38,760 nucleotides of DNA, from NCBI GenBank assembly GCA_964486215.1, contig CAZALI010000012.1, positions 1 to 38,760 on the forward strand, written 5' to 3'. Below the pieces are notes generated by a model. That model ran no database searches. It saw only the letters and a list, made by a program, of their open reading frames with translations, and had not been told where the DNA came from. Made by a program: the position numbers and the translations under genes. This stretch comes from RUG343 sp964486215 (GTDB lineage Bacteria; Bacillota_I; Bacilli_A; RF39; UBA660). Below, in pieces: positions 1 to 8,215 of this stretch; position 1 is the stretch's first letter, and every line of letters begins with the position of its first letter.

Positions 1-724
1 GATCATCTATTACATGAGCTAAATGATATGTAGGTGTACCATCTTTCTTTAATAAGACAACATCCATATCATTTTCTGGTAGTTTTAATTTTCCTTTTAT
101 TAAGTCATTTACTTCGATAGTATTCTTTTCATTACCTTGAGATCTTAATCTTATAACGTATTCTTCATTATTATTTAGTTTTTCTTCTATTTCTTCTAGT
201 GATAAGTCTCTATCTTGAGCAAACATTCCATAAATACCAATCTTTTGTTTATTTATTTCTTGTTCTTCTCTGATAGAATCTATTTCTTCTTCGCTCATAA
301 AGCATGGATAAGCAAGTCCTTGTTCTATTAAGTCTTTTACATAAGTTTGATATATCTCTGTTCTTTCACTTTGAATATATGGAGCATAATCTCCTCCTAC
401 AAGTGGTGATTCATCGGGAATTATATCAAAATCTTTTAAGTCTCTAAAGATACCTTCTATTCCATTTTCAATACTTCTTTTTTGATCAGTATCTTCTATA
501 CGTAAAAAGAATATTCCTTGTGACTGATGAGCAAAAACTTCATCACAAAAAGCTCCAAATAGACTACCCATATGGACAAATCCTGTTGGAGATGGGCCAA
601 ATCTAGTTACTATAGCTGTATCACTTAAATTCCTTTTAGGATACTTATTTTCATAATAATCACGAGTTTTAGTAATATTAGGAAATAATAAATTAGCTAA
701 CTTAGTACGATCTTCTTTATTCAT
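1..724 (-). CDS. gltX: Glutamyl-tRNA synthetase, N-terminal part (cut by window edge)
   Basis: This gene runs off the left edge; about 241 codons from the start are visible. It charges tRNA-Glu (and in many Bacillota also tRNA-Gln) with glutamate in the cytoplasm. I read MNKEDRTKLANLLFPNITKT at the N-terminus, then VTRFGPSPTGFVHMGSLFGA, the class I HIGH region, and FFLRIEDTDQKRSIENGI. The roughly 40-residue extension before the catalytic core is typical of clostridial-type GltX. The HIGH tetrad reads HMGS, a mild variant of HIGG/HIGS. The start is supported by AAGGAG seven bases upstream of ATG. tRNA-Gln lies 40 bases upstream on the same strand, a sensible neighbour. The KMSKS half of the protein is outside the window. 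Confidence 0.95.
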   Translation of the reverse strand, partial: MNKEDRTKLANLLFPNITKTRDYYENKYPKRNLSDTAIVTRFGPSPTGFVHMGSLFGAFCDEVFAHQSQGIFFLRIEDTDQKRSIENGIEGIFRDLKDFDIIPDESPLVGGDYAPYIQSERTEIYQTYVKDLIEQGLAYPCFMSEEEIDSIREEQEINKQKIGIYGMFAQDRDLSLEEIEEKLNNNEEYVIRLRSQGNEKNTIEVNDLIKGKLKLPENDMDVVLLKKDGTPTYHLAHVIDD

Positions 725-764
725 ATTATTCTCCTTAATTTATTATAAATGAATTATATACAAA

Positions 765-840
765 TGGCTGCCCCAGAAAGATTCGAACTTTCGGAATTAT
801 CGGGTCAGAGCCGACTGCCTTACCGCTTGGCTATGGGGCA
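765..840 (-). tRNA. tRNA-Gln (anticodon CUG)
   Basis: The reverse strand folds as a full cloverleaf of 76 nt with encoded CCA. The acceptor arms TGCCCCA and TGGGGCA pair, the D arm is GCCAAGCGGTAAGGC, the anticodon stem GTCGG/CCGAT closes the loop CTCTGAC, and the T arm holds TTCGAAT. Anticodon CTG reads CAG, glutamine. The body resembles bacterial tRNA-Gln. An extended -10 element lies just upstream. Confidence 0.93.
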
Positions 841-851
841 ATTTCTACTAT

Positions 852-913
852 ATTATAACATATGATTTATAAAAGAAAAAGGTATAAATACTATTCTATA
901 GTTATAATACCTT
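852..913 (-). promoter_or_regulatory. murI terminator followed by tRNA-Gln promoter
   Basis: On the minus strand the end of murI forms a stem AAGGTAT/ATACCTT (907-913 with 879-885) that encloses an inner stem ACTAT/ATAGT, followed by a T-rich run. A few bases on, TGTTATAAT (TATAAT at 852-857) is an extended -10, about a dozen bases before tRNA-Gln. No good -35 is visible. The murI stop codon lies inside the hairpin. Confidence 0.7.
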
Positions 914-1586
914 GTTCTTTACTATTACTTAGTAAATTATTTTCTTCTAATTTTTTCTTAGCTTGACGAGCTATAGCAGCATTACCATCTATAATAGATA
1001 TATTTCCTAGAATCTTTCTTATTTCATCTTTTATATAGCAATAATGAGTACATCCTAGAACAACGGCATCTATTCCATTATCTTTGTATTTATTTAATTT
1101 TTTTTCTAGTATCTCATTTATTTTTTCTTTATCATCTATTTCTATAGCATGAGCTAAGTCATCTATACCTATAACATTTATCTTCTCATTAGTTCTATTT
1201 GCTTCTATTAGGTCATTTAATCTTGTACTTTTAGCTGTATTTGGAGTAGAAATAATTAATATATTTTTATATCCATTATCAGTAGCAACTTTTATAGCTG
1301 GTTCTGTACCTATAAAAATAATATCTTTATGCTTTTCTCTTAAATACTTAATACACATTGTAGTAGCCGTATTACAAGCTACTATTATTTCTTTTACTCC
1401 TTGTTTTATTAGATATTCTACTATATTAGAAGTAATTGTTTCTAATTCAGTTATATCTTTCTTACCATAAGGATTATTAGTACTATCTTTATAGTAAATA
1501 ATATTCTCATTAGGCATAATCTTTTTAACTTCATCTAATATAGTAAGACCACCTATTCCAGAATCAAATATACCTATTTTATACAT
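891..1586 (-). CDS. murI: Glutamate racemase
   Basis: Converts L-glutamate to D-glutamate for peptidoglycan, in the cytoplasm, so the organism most likely makes a cell wall. Visible motifs are FDSGIGG at residues 7-13 (D8, S9), the first catalytic cysteine in VACNTAT (C71), and the second in LGCTHY (C179, with H181). At 231 aa it is shorter than the usual 260-270 aa; the C-terminal helices are trimmed, but both catalytic cysteines are present. The start is supported by GAAGG upstream of ATG. The first codons overlap the end of the YitT-family gene by 8 bases, so it is probably translationally coupled as the last gene of the prepilin-SepM-YitT-murI run. Confidence 0.95.
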   Translation of the reverse strand: MYKIGIFDSGIGGLTILDEVKKIMPNENIIYYKDSTNNPYGKKDITELETITSNIVEYLIKQGVKEIIVACNTATTMCIKYLREKHKDIIFIGTEPAIKVATDNGYKNILIISTPNTAKSTRLNDLIEANRTNEKINVIGIDDLAHAIEIDDKEKINEILEKKLNKYKDNGIDAVVLGCTHYCYIKDEIRKILGNISIIDGNAAIARQAKKKLEENNLLSNSKEQGIITIE

Positions 1587-2427
1587 CTTTTACCTTCTTC
1601 TTTTTTTTTATATGTTCTCCTATTATTTCAGATACATCTATTATAGATATAAAGGCACTTTCATCCATATCAGATACTATTTTCTTTAATTCAAATATTT
1701 CTAATCTTGTTAATACACAGTATAATACTTCTTTATCTCCTGATATAAGTCCTTTTCCTTTAATAGTAGTTGTAGTTCTACCTAATTTATTATATATTTC
1801 TTTAGTTAAGTGATTTCCTTTTTCAGTAATTATTAAAGCAGCTTTTTCTTCTTCAAAACTAGTCATAGTAATATCAATCATTTTATATGTTATAAAGTAA
1901 GTTAATATGGAATATAGAGCTCTATCTAGACCAAAGATAAATCCAGCTACTGAGTATATTATTAAGTTAAAACATAATATTATAAATCCTACAGATAATC
2001 CTGTTTTTTTATTAATAAGTATAGCAATAGATTCAGATCCATCAATTGCTCCACCAAACTTCATGATTAGACCTACTCCTATACCTAATACTGCTCCTCC
2101 AAAGACAGTAGCTAGTAACATTTCACTAGTTAATGGTTCTATTACTTCAAAACATTTTAAGAATGTAGCAAATAATATCATACAATAAATTGTTCTCTTA
2201 ATAAAAGTAGAACCTAGTCTTTTATATCCTATATAGAAAAATGGAATATTAATAGTTGCGACTAAGATACTTAAATGAATACCAGTTAATTTAGAAATAA
2301 TAATTGATACACCAGTAATACCTCCATCTAAGATAGTATTAGGTATTAGAATGGTATCTAGTGCTAGAGCAGCAAGTACAGTACCTACTGTTAACATTAC
2401 AATTGAAAATATATCTCCTTTTTTCAT
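1579..2427 (-). CDS. YitT family membrane protein
   Basis: A 282-aa integral membrane protein of the YitT family (membrane part formerly DUF161, C-terminal DUF2179). The first 190 residues hold about five hydrophobic segments, starting with IFSIVMLTVGTVLAALALD and including GGAVLGIGVGLIMKFGGAIDG; the cytosolic C-terminus (from about 200) has the KGKGLISGDKEVLYCVLTR stretch of DUF2179. No transport substrate is firmly known for the family. I take the ATG preceded by AGAGGTGTAT rather than a GTG two codons earlier, because that GTG is part of the ribosome site. It ends within murI and starts 8 bases after the SepM-like gene. Confidence 0.9.
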   Translation of the reverse strand: MKKGDIFSIVMLTVGTVLAALALDTILIPNTILDGGITGVSIIISKLTGIHLSILVATINIPFFYIGYKRLGSTFIKRTIYCMILFATFLKCFEVIEPLTSEMLLATVFGGAVLGIGVGLIMKFGGAIDGSESIAILINKKTGLSVGFIILCFNLIIYSVAGFIFGLDRALYSILTYFITYKMIDITMTSFEEEKAALIITEKGNHLTKEIYNKLGRTTTTIKGKGLISGDKEVLYCVLTRLEIFELKKIVSDMDESAFISIIDVSEIIGEHIKKKKKVKDV

Positions 2428-2435
2428 ATACACCT

Positions 2436-3449
2436 CTATTTATTATCTATTTTATTTAATTTAGTAATAGCTTCTTCTAAAGTAGAAACATTAATTAATT
2501 TTATTTTTAAATGTTTTTCTTTTTTGATTTTTTTAGCTTCTTTGTAATTACCTTGTGGTACTAAGAATATATCAGCTTTTTTATTAGCTCCTATTAATTT
2601 ATATTTAATACCACCTACACTACCTATTCTACCATCATTACCCATTTCTCCGGTACCTGCTATAGTTCTAGAATGAGTTATATCTTTTTTAGTTAATTTA
2701 TTATAGATAGATAAGGCTGTCATTAGACCTCCAGATGGGCCTTCTTCATTTTTAGAGAATTTTACAGTGACTTTTGGATCTGTTTTATACTTATATAGTT
2801 CTAGTAAATAGATACCTATAATATTTACTCCTTTTTCTTCATGTATTTTAGTTTTTATATTTAGTACCTTGTTATTTCTTTTTACTTTTATATCAATAAT
2901 ATCATTTACTTTATGACTATCTATTACTTTGATATAATCAGTTAATTTAGAATAAGTTTTTCCATCTATAGCTAATATCTCATCTCCTACTTTGAAATCA
3001 TTATTATACTTTTCTACATTACCTAGTATTAGTATTTTATAAGAAGTTCTTTCTACTTTTTTATTAGCTAAAGTATAAGCATTATATATAGCATTCTGGG
3101 TTGAAGATTCTAATTCTATTTTACTTCTATATTCAATATCTTTATAGTTTTCTTCTGTACTGTATTTATAATCTTTCATCTTTTCTCTTTCCCAACTAGG
3201 AAAGATATATGATAATAAGTATGTTGATACTGTACCTTTTAATTGTGATACATAAGATAGATTAAAAGAACCTTTTTGTTTATATGGATTCTTCATATGA
3301 ATTCTAGAATCTATACTCTTTATACCTCCACCTGTTGTGACATAATAATCTAGTGGATATAAAGTTACTATTGTTATAAAGATAAGAAGTAATATAAATT
3401 TATATTCTTCTTTTATTATATCTTTTAGTTCATTTATTATTTTTTTCAT
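2436..3449 (-). CDS. SepM-like PDZ/Lon-type serine protease
   Basis: A 337-aa membrane-anchored protease with one N-terminal transmembrane segment (about residues 17-36, FILLLIFITIVTLYPLDYYV), a PDZ domain (about 135-205, with the KVGDEILAIDGK core) and a C-terminal Lon S16 domain. The catalytic dyad is visible: serine in EEGPSGGLMTAL (about S239) and lysine in GSVGGIKYK (about K282). Relatives include SepM, which trims the streptococcal competence peptide, and YlbL of Bacillus. The active site should face outward. Its place right after two prepilin genes suggests processing of a secreted peptide or pilus component, which is inference. GAGGTG lies before the chosen ATG; a GTG two codons upstream is less likely. 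Confidence 0.9.
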   Translation of the reverse strand: MKKIINELKDIIKEEYKFILLLIFITIVTLYPLDYYVTTGGGIKSIDSRIHMKNPYKQKGSFNLSYVSQLKGTVSTYLLSYIFPSWEREKMKDYKYSTEENYKDIEYRSKIELESSTQNAIYNAYTLANKKVERTSYKILILGNVEKYNNDFKVGDEILAIDGKTYSKLTDYIKVIDSHKVNDIIDIKVKRNNKVLNIKTKIHEEKGVNIIGIYLLELYKYKTDPKVTVKFSKNEEGPSGGLMTALSIYNKLTKKDITHSRTIAGTGEMGNDGRIGSVGGIKYKLIGANKKADIFLVPQGNYKEAKKIKKEKHLKIKLINVSTLEEAITKLNKIDNK

Positions 3450-3467
3450 GTTCACCTCATAAAGAAA

Positions 3468-3483
3468 GAAGTTTAAAAACTTC
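3468..3483 (-). terminator. Short hairpin after the small prepilin gene
   Basis: On the minus strand a perfect GAAGTTT-TT-AAACTTC hairpin follows the prepilin stop by two bases and is trailed by TTTCTTT. It lies only about 20 bases before the SepM-like start. It looks like a weak terminator or attenuator that lowers expression of SepM-YitT-murI compared with the prepilins. No separate promoter is obvious between them. Confidence 0.5.
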
Positions 3484-3485
3484 TA

Positions 3486-3971
3486 TTATTCAAAAAATTG
3501 ATCTACATTAGTTGGAGTATTTACTTTTACACCATACTTTTTACCAAGTGTATCACTTACAATTCTAACATCAATTGATAATACATTATCGCTTACTTGA
3601 AGCTTTTTATTTGATAAATCAAAGGTTAATGGATGCTTTTCTTTTACAGCTGGTAAGGTAAATTTATCACTACCATATCTTACAAAATTACTTCCAAAAG
3701 TTAAAGTCTTTGAATCTTCATATTCAAAATTTAATGTTACAGAATTAGTACCTATAGTTGCACTCTTTAATCTATATCTTATTATATCTTGATATATATC
3801 TCTGGTTAGTAGGTTTTTGTATGTATATATAGATTGTTTAATACTTTCTTCATGTTTCTTTTGATTATACATATCTATTGTTGCATATAGAGCTGCGGCA
3901 ATGCCCATTACAAGAATAAAACATACTAATATTTCAATAATTGTCATACCATGGTTATTTAATTTTTTCAT
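3486..3971 (-). CDS. Small type IV prepilin / pseudopilin (161 aa)
   Basis: Has a classic prepilin N-terminus: MKKLNNHG then MTIIEILVCFILVMGIAAAL. Cleavage is expected after G8, leaving methionine 1 and glutamate 5 (E13 of the precursor) of the mature protein, followed by a hydrophobic helix of about 20 residues. The rest (40-161) is a soluble head with no cysteines. It is likely a minor pilin assembled by a type IV pilus or Com-type machine. ATG overlaps the stop of the upstream prepilin gene in an ATGA, with GAGGTG before it, so the two are co-translated. I cannot place it as ComGD, ComGF or another named subunit. Confidence 0.85.
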   Translation of the reverse strand: MKKLNNHGMTIIEILVCFILVMGIAAALYATIDMYNQKKHEESIKQSIYTYKNLLTRDIYQDIIRYRLKSATIGTNSVTLNFEYEDSKTLTFGSNFVRYGSDKFTLPAVKEKHPLTFDLSNKKLQVSDNVLSIDVRIVSDTLGKKYGVKVNTPTNVDQFFE

Positions 3972-4633
3972 CTTTTCACCTCGATAGTAGCAAATGTTTT
4001 ATAATAATTTACTTTATTAGCTTGATTAGGTGGAGTATCTGTTCTTTTAAATTCAGCTATTATTCTATATTGAGCATCAGTTAAAGATCCAAATTTATAC
4101 TCTGGAAGGTATTTTAGATACTCTAATAAATCTTCGTCTATTTTATTAGTATTTTGAAATCCATCTACATTACTTGGTTCTAAGAAAGTTTTTAATTCTT
4201 TGTATTGACTAGGCAAGTTTCTTCCTTCTGATGAATCTACTTCTCCTAAATGATAGTATGTTAAATATAATTTAATTATACCTGTCATGCTTACATATTT
4301 ATTACATTGATTTCTATATGTTGCATTTGCAATTTCTGTACAATTAGGTTTTCCATTGTCATCACTACCATTAAATACATATATTGCATTTGTCTTTAAA
4401 TTATTATTCATATTAGTAAATGTTGCATTAGTAATCATCTTATCATTTTCTACCATTCTTTTAAACCAATATATATCATATTTACTATCTATATCATCAT
4501 AAAATTCTCTTCTTTGATATTCAGCTATTTGAGGATAAAAATTCATGTAAATAATAGTAAAAATAGTCATAATAAATACTGTTACTATTAATGTTTCTAC
4601 TAAAACAAAGCCTTTATTATTTAATTTTTTCAT
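3968..4633 (-). CDS. Small type IV prepilin / pseudopilin (221 aa)
   Basis: Begins MKKLNNKG then FVLVETLIVTVFIMTIFTII, a prepilin signal with cleavage expected after G8 and glutamate 5 of the mature chain at E13. The leader is nearly identical to that of the next gene (MKKLNN-x-G), so the pair probably arose by duplication or go through the same peptidase. The head (40-221) has two cysteines about ten residues apart (NCTEIANATYRNQCNKYV) that could form a disulfide loop. GGAAGG precedes ATG. It is first in the minus-strand run and starts 87 bases from the divergent ATPase gene. Confidence 0.85.
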   Translation of the reverse strand: MKKLNNKGFVLVETLIVTVFIMTIFTIIYMNFYPQIAEYQRREFYDDIDSKYDIYWFKRMVENDKMITNATFTNMNNNLKTNAIYVFNGSDDNGKPNCTEIANATYRNQCNKYVSMTGIIKLYLTYYHLGEVDSSEGRNLPSQYKELKTFLEPSNVDGFQNTNKIDEDLLEYLKYLPEYKFGSLTDAQYRIIAEFKRTDTPPNQANKVNYYKTFATIEVKR

Positions 4634-4720
4634 TTTCTTACCTTCCTATTGTTTTAATTCTAAAATTATTATATAATAAATTATAGTAAAATACCATAGA
4701 AAGAGAATCGGGGTTGAAAA
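4634..4720. promoter_or_regulatory. Divergent promoter region between prepilins and ATPase
   Basis: This 87-base gap must hold promoters for both directions. It contains a perfect 14-base palindrome TTATTATATAATAA at 4666-4679 that carries TATAAT-like -10 sequences on both strands. A second candidate for the plus strand is TAAAAT near 4686-4691. No clear TTGACA is present. The ATPase ribosome site is an unusual GGGGTTGA at 4710-4717, only three bases before ATG. Shared control of ATPase and minor prepilins is inference. Confidence 0.45.
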
Positions 4721-6289
4721 ATGGTACAGTTTGATGTTAAAAATGTGTCTAAAGGTACTGAAAATTTCATGGTTTCTTTTGACTTTACAAAGACACCAGT
4801 AACTCAAGTAGCTGATTATATAATTATAGCTGCCTCTAAATATAATGCGTCTGATATCCATTTTGATCCACGTGAGAATGGCATGATGGTTAGGTTTAGA
4901 ATAGATGGTGACTTACAAGATTATACTTTTATACCTAAAGCTTATGAAAGAAACTTAACTACGAGATTAAAACTTTTAGCTAATATGAATATTACTGAAT
5001 CTAGACTTCCACAAGATGGAGCTATTAAAGGTACTTTTGGTAATCAATACTTAGATATGCGTGTATCTGATTTACCTCTTAATCAAGGTGAAAAGATTGT
5101 TATACGTATTCTTGATTATACTAGGAGTTTGCAAGGAATTGATACTCTTGGTTTTAATGAGAAAAATTTAGTTAAATTGAAGAGAATGATGGCTATACCA
5201 AATGGAATTATTCTTGTTACTGGTGCTACTGGTTCTGGTAAATCTACTACTACTTATTCTATGTTACAGGCACTTAATAAACCTGAAACTAATATAATTA
5301 CTGTAGAAGACCCAATAGAGATGAATATAGAAGGAATTAATCAAGTACAAGTTAATTCAGAGATTGGTATGACTTTTGCTGCTGCTTTAAGATCTATTTT
5401 GAGACAAGATCCAAATGTTATTCTTATTGGTGAGATTCGTGATAGTGAAACAGCTCAGATAGCAGTTAGATCTGCCATTACTGGACATTTAGTATTAAGT
5501 ACTGTCCATACTAACAATTCATTAAGTACGATTGAACGTTTACTTGATATGGATGTTGAAAGATATTTGCTTTCTACTGCTCTTGTTGGTATTATTTCTC
5601 AAAGACTTGCAAAAATGTTATGTAAAGATTGTCGTATACAAAGACCTACTACTCCATATGAGAAAAAAGTATTTAGGATGTTTTTAAATGCCGATGTTAG
5701 TACTGTTTGGGATGTTAATCCTAAAGGTTGCGATCATTGTCGAGGTGGTTATAAAGGCAGAATTGCTATTCAAGAAGTACTTGAATTAGATGATAATTTA
5801 AGAAGTGTTATTAATAAAGATAATATTACAAAAGAAGAATTATCTAAGATGGTTTATACTAATAAGACTATTAGTTTACTTCAAGATGGTTTAGGCAAAG
5901 TATTGAATGGTATTACTTCTTTTGAAGAAGTATATAGAGTTATAGAGATTGAAACTGGTGATCTTACTGATGATGATACTTATGGGCAAGAATTAACTAA
6001 AGCACTTGAAGAGAGCAATCCTCCTGATACAGCTATTACTCCTGATGATTCATTAATCGAAGAAAATAATACTAAAGTTAATAGTATTAGACAAGCTGCG
6101 ACTAATGTTACTACTACAGCTATTACTACACCACAAGTTCCAGTAAATACTGAAACAGGAACAATTACTACTGGTACGGCTGTTACTACGGCAGAAAATA
6201 CTATATCTGCTCCAGTACCAGTTCCTAAGATAAAACTTAGTACTCCTGAGGCACCAGTAAATGTTCCAAATGTTTTAAAACAAAAATAA
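4721..6289 (+). CDS. GspE/PilB/ComGA-type secretion ATPase
   Basis: Hexameric traffic ATPase that would drive assembly of a type IV pilus or pseudopilus from the cytoplasmic face of the membrane. The N2-type domain starts at about residue 25 (ASKYNASDIHFDPRENG), so the N-terminal MshEN domain of larger PilB proteins is absent, as in ComGA. Walker A is GATGSGKSTT (168-177), the Asp box TVEDPIE (194-200), Walker B VILIGEIRD (233-241), the His box STVHTN (260-265). The zinc tetracysteine is C301, C304, C337, C340. An unusual Pro/Thr-rich tail of about 95 residues follows the ATPase core (from about 425). It is alone on the plus strand; no GspF/PilC or prepilin peptidase gene is adjacent. Confidence 0.92.
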   Translation: MVQFDVKNVSKGTENFMVSFDFTKTPVTQVADYIIIAASKYNASDIHFDPRENGMMVRFRIDGDLQDYTFIPKAYERNLTTRLKLLANMNITESRLPQDGAIKGTFGNQYLDMRVSDLPLNQGEKIVIRILDYTRSLQGIDTLGFNEKNLVKLKRMMAIPNGIILVTGATGSGKSTTTYSMLQALNKPETNIITVEDPIEMNIEGINQVQVNSEIGMTFAAALRSILRQDPNVILIGEIRDSETAQIAVRSAITGHLVLSTVHTNNSLSTIERLLDMDVERYLLSTALVGIISQRLAKMLCKDCRIQRPTTPYEKKVFRMFLNADVSTVWDVNPKGCDHCRGGYKGRIAIQEVLELDDNLRSVINKDNITKEELSKMVYTNKTISLLQDGLGKVLNGITSFEEVYRVIEIETGDLTDDDTYGQELTKALEESNPPDTAITPDDSLIEENNTKVNSIRQAATNVTTTAITTPQVPVNTETGTITTGTAVTTAENTISAPVPVPKIKLSTPEAPVNVPNVLKQK

Positions 6290-6290
6290 A

Positions 6291-6309
6291 AAAATGACTT
6301 AGTCATTTT
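6291..6309. terminator. Bidirectional hairpin between ATPase and tmk
   Basis: AAAATGACT and AGTCATTTT are exact inverted repeats around one base, with T-rich flanks on both strands. It starts two bases after the ATPase stop and overlaps the tmk stop codon, so it can serve both converging genes. Confidence 0.65.
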
Positions 6310-6967
6310 TTATTTTTTCATAAATTTCATTATTTATATCTTCTATTGTTCTTATTTCATTGTCTTTAACACATTCAATCTTAGTCCAATTATAAAGTTC
6401 AGTTAATTCTAAGTAAGCTTCTTCAGATTGTTTTAAGTAATTATAATCTTTTTCATGTTCATCTAAATTAGCTCTGCCTTTTTGTAGTTCTTTAGTATAT
6501 TCTAGAGGCATATGTAGAAAGATTGTTTTATCAGGCTTTGGTAATTCTAGTAACCAATATTCTAGTTTATCAATCCATTGATACATATTAAAGCGTTCAT
6601 CTTTATCTTTAATTTTACTTCCTTGATGTGCTAAATTAGATGTCGTATAACGATCTAATATAATATAGTATCCTTCATCTAAATACTTTTTAATTTTATT
6701 CATATTGTATTTCCTATCAGCTGCGTAATAAAGTGATACGACGTGAGGATCTACATTAACTGCTCCCTCTGTGAATAGAGATTTACCTATTTCAGGCTTA
6801 CCTAAATAATCTCCTCCTATTATTTTTCCTGTAGGAGTATCATACATAGGAAATTCAAATCTTTTACACTTTATATTATCATCTATTAATCTTTGTTCTA
6901 GAAGTTTAGATTGTGTTTCTTTTCCAGAACAGTCTGTTCCTTCTATAACTATTATTTTACCTGGCAT
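6299..6967 (-). CDS. tmk: Thymidylate kinase
   Basis: Phosphorylates dTMP to dTDP for DNA synthesis. P-loop EGTDCSGKETQ at residues 9-19, in which the usual glycine after TD is cysteine; the DR motif is LDRYTTSNLAHQGSK (about 100-114) and a LID-like basic stretch is ELQKGRANLDEHEKDY. At 222 aa it matches the longer clostridial type of dTMP kinase, which has FPMYDTPTGKIIGGDYLGKP after the P-loop region. ATG is 10 bases past AGGTGA, and this same AGGTGA contains the TGA stop of the upstream membrane protein gene, so translation is coupled. A related deoxynucleoside kinase is possible but less likely. Confidence 0.88.
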   Translation of the reverse strand: MPGKIIVIEGTDCSGKETQSKLLEQRLIDDNIKCKRFEFPMYDTPTGKIIGGDYLGKPEIGKSLFTEGAVNVDPHVVSLYYAADRKYNMNKIKKYLDEGYYIILDRYTTSNLAHQGSKIKDKDERFNMYQWIDKLEYWLLELPKPDKTIFLHMPLEYTKELQKGRANLDEHEKDYNYLKQSEEAYLELTELYNWTKIECVKDNEIRTIEDINNEIYEKIKND

Positions 6968-6971
6968 AAAA

Positions 6972-7532
6972 TCACCTATCTCCTAACTTTATACTTATTT
7001 TAAAAGCTAGATTCTTTTTAGTATTTTCTGTTATCCACATTCTTAATTTATGCTTTTCAACACTATTCTTTTTTATAATACCAGTATATAATCTTTTATT
7101 ATTATCTACACTAAATAATTCATTGTATAGTTTTACTTCTGTCAAACTTTTATCTTTTGAGTTAGTTAGATATACCTTAATATTATCTAAATTATCCATA
7201 TTAATAGGAGTTAATATTATTTGATATCTTAAATCTTTATTTGAATTATTCTTTATAGTATACGAATAGTGCTTTTTTTGTTTCTTACCAGCTTTATCAC
7301 TTAGTACTTTAGGATTTTCAATATAGATAATATCATCATTATCTTTATACTGGAAGGAAATATACTTAGAAGTTTTTTCATTTATTTGATTGTATTTAGC
7401 ATATTTTTCCATAGAGATAATTTGTTTAGTAGTATAAAAAGCTACTAATAGTAAGACTATTATTATTAATATATACTTTAATTGTTGCTGCTTCTTTTGT
7501 TCAATTCTTCTTTTCTTTATTTTAGTCTTCAT
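6972..7532 (-). CDS. Membrane-anchored protein of unknown function (186 aa)
   Basis: I do not recognise this protein. It has a very basic cytosolic start (MKTKIKKRRIEQKKQQQLKY), one transmembrane segment (about 21-38, ILIIIVLLLVAFYTTKQI), and an outside part of about 145 residues rich in Lys and Asn that looks beta-rich. I use the ATG at 7532 because AGGAAGG sits nine bases before it; a longer frame reaching 7595 would run back through the terminator of the previous gene. It is co-transcribed with tmk: its last codons AGG TGA form the tmk ribosome site. Confidence 0.75.
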   Translation of the reverse strand: MKTKIKKRRIEQKKQQQLKYILIIIVLLLVAFYTTKQIISMEKYAKYNQINEKTSKYISFQYKDNDDIIYIENPKVLSDKAGKKQKKHYSYTIKNNSNKDLRYQIILTPINMDNLDNIKVYLTNSKDKSLTEVKLYNELFSVDNNKRLYTGIIKKNSVEKHKLRMWITENTKKNLAFKISIKLGDR

Positions 7533-7544
7533 ATTATCTACCTT

Positions 7545-7613
7545 CCTATTACTTATAATATCAAAATCTTTATCTAAAAACAAGAATAATATCATTAGTC
7601 AATGATATTATTC
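7545..7613 (-). promoter_or_regulatory. Terminator overlapping HD gene end, with promoter for the next operon
   Basis: A perfect 13-bp stem, GAATAATATCATT (7584-7596) with AATGATATTATTC (7601-7613) and a four-base loop, covers the final codons and stop of the HD-domain gene. On the minus strand it is followed by TTGTTTTTA. About 20 bases on, TGATATTAT is an extended -10 for the membrane protein-tmk pair. Confidence 0.7.
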
Positions 7614-8173
7614 TCTTTATCAAATGGTACTAGTAAACATTTACGACTAGCTAAATAGTCACACATATGAATGAAATTTTGATATTTATCTTTAGGTGGT
7701 TCTAGTACTTCATTACCATTATAATCTTCTATCCATGGACCCATATGAGTTTTTATAATATTAGCTAAGAATTCAGCATCTTTTTTAGTTAACTTTAAGT
7801 CTTTATAATTATCTAATATATAGTTAGCCATAAGTATAGGATGATCAAATCTAGTATACTTTTCTTCAGGATTACCTAGTTTTAAGCCATCATGTACTAG
7901 TAATGCATAAAGCATTAAATCTTTTTCATGAGCAGTATATTTATTACCAATAGATGGATTTATTAATAGCTCATGACCTATTCTCATCGCAGCTTTACTA
8001 TGTCTTAGTAGACCACCATCACCTGTTGCATACTCTGGATGATACTTACCAGTAGATGATGCTGGTACATGAAACCAATACTCTGGTAGGCTATTTATTG
8101 TTTTTATTAAAGAGTCTTTTACTTTTTCATCTTTGATGTATGTTAATTCTTTTTTAAATAATTCTTCTTTCAT
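7595..8173 (-). CDS. HD-domain phosphohydrolase-like protein
   Basis: A 192-aa soluble protein with HD superfamily metal ligands in order: H58 (GGLLRHSKAA), H94-D95 (LLVHDGLKLG), H111 (RFDHPILMAN) and H143 (IKTHMGPW). The family hydrolyses phosphate esters of nucleotides or nucleic acids; the substrate cannot be told from sequence. Stretches such as EYWFHVPASSTGKYHPEYAT and DGGLLRHSKA recall HD proteins found in phages and Bacillota genomes. GGAGTG precedes ATG. It is the last gene of the lepA-hypothetical-hemW-HD run, 42 bases after hemW. Confidence 0.75.
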   Translation of the reverse strand: MKEELFKKELTYIKDEKVKDSLIKTINSLPEYWFHVPASSTGKYHPEYATGDGGLLRHSKAAMRIGHELLINPSIGNKYTAHEKDLMLYALLVHDGLKLGNPEEKYTRFDHPILMANYILDNYKDLKLTKKDAEFLANIIKTHMGPWIEDYNGNEVLEPPKDKYQNFIHMCDYLASRKCLLVPFDKENNIID

Positions 8174-8215
8174 ATAATCACTCCATTATTAGAGTACCAT
8201 TAGATAATTATTTTT

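Noticed and set aside
3968..6974. Genetic code 4 (TGA as Trp), as in mollicutes
   Set aside because: TGA closes genes at 3968, 6972 and 28072 at sensible ends overlapping the next start or ribosome site, and Trp is written TGG.
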